A stretch of DNA of 13,016 nt from Cyclobacteriaceae bacterium (GTDB taxonomy: Bacteria > Bacteroidota > Bacteroidia > Cytophagales > Cyclobacteriaceae): contig JAUUZS010000050.1 of NCBI GenBank assembly GCA_030589835.1, positions 1-13,016 of the forward strand, read 5' to 3'. Position numbers and translations under genes: made by a program. Below the pieces are notes generated by a model, which saw nothing but the letters and a program-made list of their open reading frames with translations, searched no databases and was not told the DNA's origin. Positions 7,878 to 13,016 of the stretch are shown piece after piece (position 1 is the stretch's first letter; the number at the start of each line of letters is the position of its first letter).

Positions 7878-9686
7878 TTACTTTTCAAGCCATGTTTTAT
7901 ACACTTTTTCCTGTTGTCTTGTCCTATCCTTTACTTTTTCATATCTAAAGCTAACATTTTCATCTTTTCTAACCTCCAATTCTATCTGACGGATCCTCCC
8001 TTTTCGATTAATCAAAATAGTCAACATTTCACCAATATTATACTGATCCATCAACAAATTTATATTATTGCTATTAATTCGATATCCATTAATGGAGATC
8101 AATTCATCACCCACATTCAGGCCATTTTCATAGGCCGACCCTCCTCTTACCAAAGATTTCACATACAGTCCATCGGTTTCCCAGACTACATTCGCCCCTA
8201 TAGATTTTTTATCTGTAGCGCCATTTATTTCTATCAACTCAAGGCCTGCAAAACGAAGGTATTTTTCATTATCAAGATCTTTAGTACCATCTACATAGTC
8301 ATTAAAAAAATGGTCTAAATTTCTTCCGCTTGCATTTTCTGCTGCTTTTTTCAAGTCTCCAACAGCTATCCCTCTTTTTTCCTTTTTATAATATTGATGG
8401 TATAGCTCATGTGCCACATCATCCAGCGATTTTTTTCCTTTTGATCCTTCAAGAATTTCCAAATCCAATAAAGCACCTAATATCATTCCTTTGCTATAAT
8501 ACGACACCTGGTTGTTGTTGCTATTTTCATTTTTTCTATAAAATTTTATCCATGCATCAAAACCCGCCTCAGCGACTGACTGTACCCGTGCCCCTGGTGT
8601 ATTTTGGTTATTTGACATGGCGGACAAAAGGTTTCTGATGAATTTATCCTCATCATAAAATCCAGCCCGCAACATTATTTTCTCTTCGAAGTAGCTGGTC
8701 ATCCCTTCCATTACCCAGAGCAAATCGGTATAGGATTCCCGATCATAGTTAATATACTCAAACTCAATTGGCTTTATGCGCTTTACCCACCACAAATGAA
8801 AATACTCATGAGCCGCCAAAGCAAGGAATTTTTCGTAAGATATCGGGTCTCCGTATGACCATCTTCAAACGACCAGAACCGTAGAACTAAGATGTTCCAG
8901 ACCACCGGCTCGTTTATCGGAATTATGAACAATGAAAGTATATTTTTCATTGGGATTCTCATTAAAAATAGCTGTTGAAGATTCCACTATTTTCTTCAGA
9001 TCGGTCTGCAACTGTTTTTTATTGTAGTTTGCCTGCCCGGACATCACAAGCTCATGTGGTACACCTGCTGCGGTAAATTCAATGATTTCATGGTTCCCGA
9101 TTTCTATTGGCGAATCGACCAAAATATCATAATTGGGCACATAAAAGGCAAACGGGTTTCCCTCTATCCTGGTCAACGAAGTCGATATTTTTTTCCACTT
9201 GTCAGGTATATCGATCTTTAATATAGAAGAGGTATTCCTAAGATCTTCCACAAACATCAACAAGGTATTGGCCATAATAAATGCATGATCGTCATCTAAA
9301 TAACTCATTCTGATGGATCCCTCAAAAGCATATACTTTATATTTGATCAACACATCATCTGCCTTGTTATGCCCGACCCTCCAGGTGTATTTGTTGATCT
9401 TATGAACCTTCAATGCACTCCCATCACTTCCATCTAGGGCAGAAAATCCTTCGACATTTTTAGCATATTCACGCACCAGGTATGATCCCGGAGTCCAGAC
9501 CGGCATTTTGAAATCCACATAATCCTCATCGAAATTTTTCAGGTGAATTTCAACCTCAAAATAATGTGTATGTGGCGCTGACATGGAAACGCTGTACTGA
9601 ATAGCACCAATAGATTGTGCGCCTTGTGTCTGAGCTTGTGCACCATAAAAAAACATACTGAGCATAAAAATCATTAACCTTTTCAT
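7878..9686 (-). pseudogene. M61 family metallopeptidase with PDZ domain, split by one in-frame TGA
   Basis: The ATG at 9686 opens with a signal peptide (MKRLMIFMLSMFFYGAQAQT), followed by an M61 N-terminal beta domain (WTPGSYLVREYAKNV) and GGLEHLSSTVLVV. Then codon 274 is TGA (8865-8867). The same frame continues without any shift: RWSYGDPISYEKFLALAAHEYFHLW, with the zinc site HEYFH at 293-297 and the third ligand in WVMEGMTSYFEE (Glu327), then a C-terminal PDZ domain (GLYVKSLVRGG, GDELISINGY). Without the TGA it would be one 602-codon gene of normal M61 length, acting as an exported zinc aminopeptidase. Neither half works alone: the first lacks the zinc site and the second has no signal peptide, only a weak TTG start at 8819. 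The rest is undamaged, so the change is very recent, a sequencing error, or is read through. The codon would most simply have been Ser TCA, Gly GGA or Arg CGA. Confidence 0.85.
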
Positions 9687-10027
9687 AAGCCTCTCATTGC
9701 ATTTCTTACAAAAAGAAAGAAATACTTTGAAAAAGACAAAACCACAAAACATTATTTACAAAATATTACGTTTTAAAAATTTAGCCTTCCCCACCAAGTT
9801 CGCTTGCCTGAATTTCGGGGCACATAGAAATTATTGTCTCGCATAGGTCAAAAAATCATAGTACTATCCTCCTTATTCTAAAGCTATCGATTTCCTTTTG
9901 CTTTGAATGTCAGTTTGGCTATACTTTTAGGCCTTGATTATGTATTTTTGAATTGCCTTAAGGAACAGGGCCGGAAGCTATTTTATAAATTATTATGCAT
10001 TTGCAAAACTAAATGGGCATCTTGAAA
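9687..10027. other. Divergent non-coding region between M61 and the AsmA-like gene
   Basis: About 340 AT-rich bases with no supported reading frame. A perfect -7-like TATTTTTG lies at 9943-9950 on the plus strand, but the nearest TTTG (9914-9917) is 25 nt away, too far for the usual spacing, so a promoter for the AsmA-like gene is only suggested. No exact -33/-7 pair is seen for M61; the minus-strand TAATATTTTG near 9770 is close but misspaced. No terminator, repeat or RNA gene is visible. Confidence 0.5.
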
Positions 10028-13016
10028 ATGAATAAATGGAAATTTCGGAGGCGCATTGTACTTGGGGTTTTCTTTACATGCATAACACTTTTTTTTCTTA
10101 CAATAATAATCCTGGTATGGCAACAGGATAAAGTTGTCCAGAATATTGTCCATAGGTTTAATGATGATTTTCAAGGGGCCATTGTCATTGGCGACACGGA
10201 CATTTCACCGTTTGCAAATTTCCCATTTATTTCAGTAGTCATAGAAAATGTGCAGGTTTATGAAGACAAAGCGGATATGTTCGCACCAATTCTCGATGTA
10301 TCGCACATCTCACTTGGATTTAATTTCCTGGCCCTGGTCAAGGGAAATCTCAGCGTTAATTTACTTAAAATTGAAAACGGGAATTTCGATATTGTCCGTT
10401 ATCACAACGGTAGCCTTAACCTGCTGAATGCACTGACCGGTGAAAGAAAAATCAAAGACATCAAAGATGAATACAATATCGAGCTTCAAAAGATTGAGCT
10501 TGCCAACCTGGATATTATCAAGTTTGATGAACGCACAAACATTCATGCTGAAACTTATATTGAAAATGCCACTTCGAGGTTTAAAAATGCAGACAACACC
10601 TTGATGATTGGATTGGAGAGTCAATTTATTCTCAATGTGATTAATGATGAAGATTCCACCATTTTCAAGAACAAACATTTCAATGCTATTACTGAGTTGG
10701 ATTACAACAAGGAAAACGGCATCCTCACCATCCATCCTTCAGAAATAATATTGAAAAATGGAGTATTTAGTGTTGATGGTTCTATTGATGTGCTGGAGGA
10801 TTTCGATATAAATCTCAAAATCCATGGCGACAATCCAAATTTCAACCTCTTTATTGCCTTTGCCCCGGAAGAGTTGATCCCCACCCTTGAACAGTATGAA
10901 AATGCGGGAAAGATATTTTTTAACGCCACGATACAAGGGAAATCAATGAATGGACATCTTCCCGCTGTCAAAGCCGAATTCGGATGTGACAGTGCCTATT
11001 TCAGCAATCCGATATCCAACAAAAAACTAGAGCAGATTGCGTTTAAAGGCTATTACACCAACGGCGAGGCCAGAGACCTCTCGACCATGGAATTTGTTCT
11101 GGAAAACGTCACCGCTAAACCGGAAGCCGGAACATTTTTTGCTAATTTACGCATTACCAATTTTGAATCTCCGGAAATTGATATGAGCATCACCTCCAAT
11201 TTTGATCTGGATTTTTTAGCGAAATTTCTCAATGTCACTTCGCTCAGAAACCTGGATGGTGATGTTTCCATCAATATGAATTTCAAGGATATTGTCGATC
11301 TTCAAAATCCGGAAAAAAGCCTGGAAGAGTTTAGTCAATCGTATTTTAGTGAGTTGGAGGTTAACGACCTTAGTTTTGAGCTACCCGGATACCATTTGCC
11401 ATTCGATAGTATCGACATCAAAGCAACAATGGATGGGAACCATGCCGATATCGAATATTTTTTTATAAATGTAGGCAATTCCGACCTCACCATACGAGGT
11501 GAAATTGATGACCTGCCGGCTATCATACACCAGACCAACGATGAGGTAAATGCCAATTTATTTATCTATTCTACTTCATTAAACATCAAAGAGCTCACTT
11601 CTCAGGACACCATAAACAATAATCCTATTGACGAAATAATCAATAATTTACGTCTTGATCTAAATTTCAGAACAACTGCCAGAGCCTTAAGCAGCTCTAA
11701 AAACCTACCTGAAGGAGATTTTTTTATTAAAAATTTTTATGGAAAACTAGAAACTTATCCGCATACTTTAAGAAAATTTAATGCGCATATCATTATTGGT
11801 GAGGAGGATATGGAAATCCTTGAATTCAATGGGAAAATTGACAAAAGTGATTTTCAGTTTGCCGGGAGCATAGATAATTATCCTGTTTTGATGGGTGGAA
11901 GCCCAAATGGCGATATAGATCTTGATTTTAGCCTGAAATCGAATCTGATAAAATTGGAGGATATCTTAGCCTACGGAGGAGAAAATTATGTGTCTGAAGA
12001 TTATCGTAGCGAAGAAATCAGCAATTTTGACCTATACGGAAATGCACAATTGTGTTTTGAAGACAGCCTAAAATCTACAGACATTTATTTTGATCAACTA
12101 AACGCAAGCCTCAAGGTTCATGAAATGGAAATAAAGGATATTCACGGGAAATTCCGGTTCATGGATGAATCAATAATGTTGAAGGGCATGTCTGGAGCGA
12201 TTGGCAATACGGTATTCTCTTCAAATCTTAATCTGTATCTTGGCACAAACGACTCCATCAAAAAGGCAAAAAATATTATTGCCTTAAAGGCAGAACTCGT
12301 AGATTTTGACCAGCTTTCAAATTATAGCTCAGGTCATTCACATGGCCATAACACCAACAGCGATAGTATATTTAACATTTACAAACTGCCCTTTACGGAC
12401 ATCGAATTTAATTTTGAAGTTGACCAACTCCGATATCACAGACATGAAATCCAAAACTTAGTAGCTGACTTTAGAATTCAAAAAAATCATTTTATATATA
12501 TCGATACCCTCTTATTGCAAACCGCAGGAGGGGAATTTAATATTTCCGGCTACTTCGATGGCTCAAACCATGATAATATTTATTTCTATCCGGAAATAAA
12601 TATTGACGGAGTAAACCTGGATCAACTGTTGTGGAGATTCGAAAACTTTGGACAAGAAGAGATCGTATCGGAAAACCTGAGTGGCAGGATGTCGGGCAAC
12701 ATTAAAGGCAAAGCACGTATGCTGGCAGATTTGACGCCACAAATGATGGGTACTGAAATTCAAATGGAACTTGAAATCATTAATGGGCAACTTAAAGACT
12801 ATGCGCCACTCAATGCACTGTCTGAGTATTTCAAAAACAAAAACCTTTCATTAATTCGTTTTGACACACTTTCAAATAACCTGGATGTGACCAATGGGGT
12901 GGTGACCATACCCCAAATGACCATCAATTCTTCTTTGGGTTTTATGGAAATTTCAGGCACACAGGATATCAATAATCAAATGGAATACTATTTTCGAATT
13001 CCACTAAAGATGGCTA
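10028..13016 (+). CDS. AsmA-like family envelope protein, 3' end outside the window
   Basis: The frame runs open from ATG 10028 to the window edge, at least 996 residues. A start at ATG 10013 would add five residues, and an in-frame TAA at 10010-10012 blocks anything longer. After a basic MNKWKFRRR the protein has a single membrane segment at about 10-31 (IVLGVFFTC... TIIILVW). Next comes the AsmA-style beginning where fine beta repeats start (FISVVIENVQVYED, LLKIENGNFDIVRYHNG). The rest is many short beta-rich repeats of Asn/Asp/Ile-type. The C-terminal block (GYFD, KGKARML, MELEIINGQLKDYAPL, VTIPQMTINSSLGFMEISGTQ) is the AsmA C-terminal signature. AsmA/TamB-like proteins bridge the periplasm as beta-grooves and are linked to lipid transport and outer-membrane biogenesis; that role is inferred from the family. 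A small His-rich spot occurs at His770/772/774. Confidence 0.85.
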   Translation, partial: MNKWKFRRRIVLGVFFTCITLFFLTIIILVWQQDKVVQNIVHRFNDDFQGAIVIGDTDISPFANFPFISVVIENVQVYEDKADMFAPILDVSHISLGFNFLALVKGNLSVNLLKIENGNFDIVRYHNGSLNLLNALTGERKIKDIKDEYNIELQKIELANLDIIKFDERTNIHAETYIENATSRFKNADNTLMIGLESQFILNVINDEDSTIFKNKHFNAITELDYNKENGILTIHPSEIILKNGVFSVDGSIDVLEDFDINLKIHGDNPNFNLFIAFAPEELIPTLEQYENAGKIFFNATIQGKSMNGHLPAVKAEFGCDSAYFSNPISNKKLEQIAFKGYYTNGEARDLSTMEFVLENVTAKPEAGTFFANLRITNFESPEIDMSITSNFDLDFLAKFLNVTSLRNLDGDVSINMNFKDIVDLQNPEKSLEEFSQSYFSELEVNDLSFELPGYHLPFDSIDIKATMDGNHADIEYFFINVGNSDLTIRGEIDDLPAIIHQTNDEVNANLFIYSTSLNIKELTSQDTINNNPIDEIINNLRLDLNFRTTARALSSSKNLPEGDFFIKNFYGKLETYPHTLRKFNAHIIIGEEDMEILEFNGKIDKSDFQFAGSIDNYPVLMGGSPNGDIDLDFSLKSNLIKLEDILAYGGENYVSEDYRSEEISNFDLYGNAQLCFEDSLKSTDIYFDQLNASLKVHEMEIKDIHGKFRFMDESIMLKGMSGAIGNTVFSSNLNLYLGTNDSIKKAKNIIALKAELVDFDQLSNYSSGHSHGHNTNSDSIFNIYKLPFTDIEFNFEVDQLRYHRHEIQNLVADFRIQKNHFIYIDTLLLQTAGGEFNISGYFDGSNHDNIYFYPEINIDGVNLDQLLWRFENFGQEEIVSENLSGRMSGNIKGKARMLADLTPQMMGTEIQMELEIINGQLKDYAPLNALSEYFKNKNLSLIRFDTLSNNLDVTNGVVTIPQMTINSSLGFMEISGTQDINNQMEYYFRIPLKMA

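Noticed and set aside
8820..8867. TGA in M61 as selenocysteine or as a reassigned tryptophan codon
   Set aside because: TGA ends two genes in the same window, so it is not reassigned. M61 peptidases have no redox site here, and only a weak 4-bp stem (GGTC/GACC) follows the TGA, which is not a convincing bacterial selenocysteine element.
8819..8867. A frameshift between the two M61 halves
   Set aside because: The stretch 8820-8864 is exactly 15 codons in the same frame as both halves and reads as family sequence. The only lesion is the nonsense codon.
9943..9950. TATTTTTG as the -7 element of an AsmA-like gene promoter
   Set aside because: The motif is perfect, but the only TTTG upstream is 25 nt away, outside the usual 19-20 nt. 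Chance occurrence in AT-rich DNA is likely.
10361..11556. Several minus-strand open frames across the AsmA-like gene
   Set aside because: They lie antisense within an uninterrupted long gene, show no recognisable motifs, and are expected by chance.

Overview
The window looks like the chromosome of a Bacteroidota species, probably of the Cytophagales/Flammeovirgaceae type. The evidence is its AT-rich DNA, the near absence of Shine-Dalgarno sequences, three good matches to the Bacteroidota promoter (TTTG, 19-20 nt, TAnnTTTG), and lineage-typical proteins: a DUF6913-like protein, a 58-residue histone H1-like protein, the HNH protein that begins with a 'LVLNLDYSPL' motif, and an AsmA-like giant. 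The genus is inferred from gene style only, not from a marker comparison.

Layout. 1-1445 (+): the 3' end of smpB, an NlpC/P60 peptidase and an HNH endonuclease, packed stop-to-start (TAAATG) and with an ATGA overlap, so almost certainly co-transcribed. 1448-2158 (-): a convergent gene whose protein matches low-molecular-weight tyrosine phosphatase/arsenate reductase-type proteins along its length. It has an N-terminal signal peptide and has lost both the catalytic Cys and Arg of the P-loop, so it reads as an exported pseudophosphatase. 2159-2726: a non-coding divergent region with two well-formed outward promoters and a long hairpin. 2727-4253 (+): an alpha-oxoamine synthase of the serine-palmitoyltransferase/cysteate-acyltransferase type, then a small histone H1-like gene. 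A bidirectional terminator follows and also serves the opposing operon.

4333-7798 (-): a ligA - DUF6913-like - dapA operon with its own consensus promoter just upstream of ligA. 7878-9686 (-): an M61 family metallopeptidase with a PDZ domain, interrupted by one in-frame TGA 16 codons before the conserved zinc site region (HEYFH begins at codon 293). 9687-10027: a non-coding divergent region. 10028-13016 (+): a long AsmA-like envelope protein that runs off the right edge.

Taken together this is mostly chromosomal core (trans-translation, DNA ligase, lysine/peptidoglycan precursor synthesis) mixed with envelope functions (cell-wall peptidase, sphingoid/sulfonolipid first step, AsmA-like protein, exported pseudophosphatase, M61 peptidase). 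I see no transposase, integrase, CRISPR array, tRNA, rRNA or prophage gene. The most unusual items are the exported catalytically dead phosphatase-like protein, the single-codon interruption of M61, and the non-canonical oxoamine synthase, which may make a sulfonolipid rather than a sphingolipid precursor.
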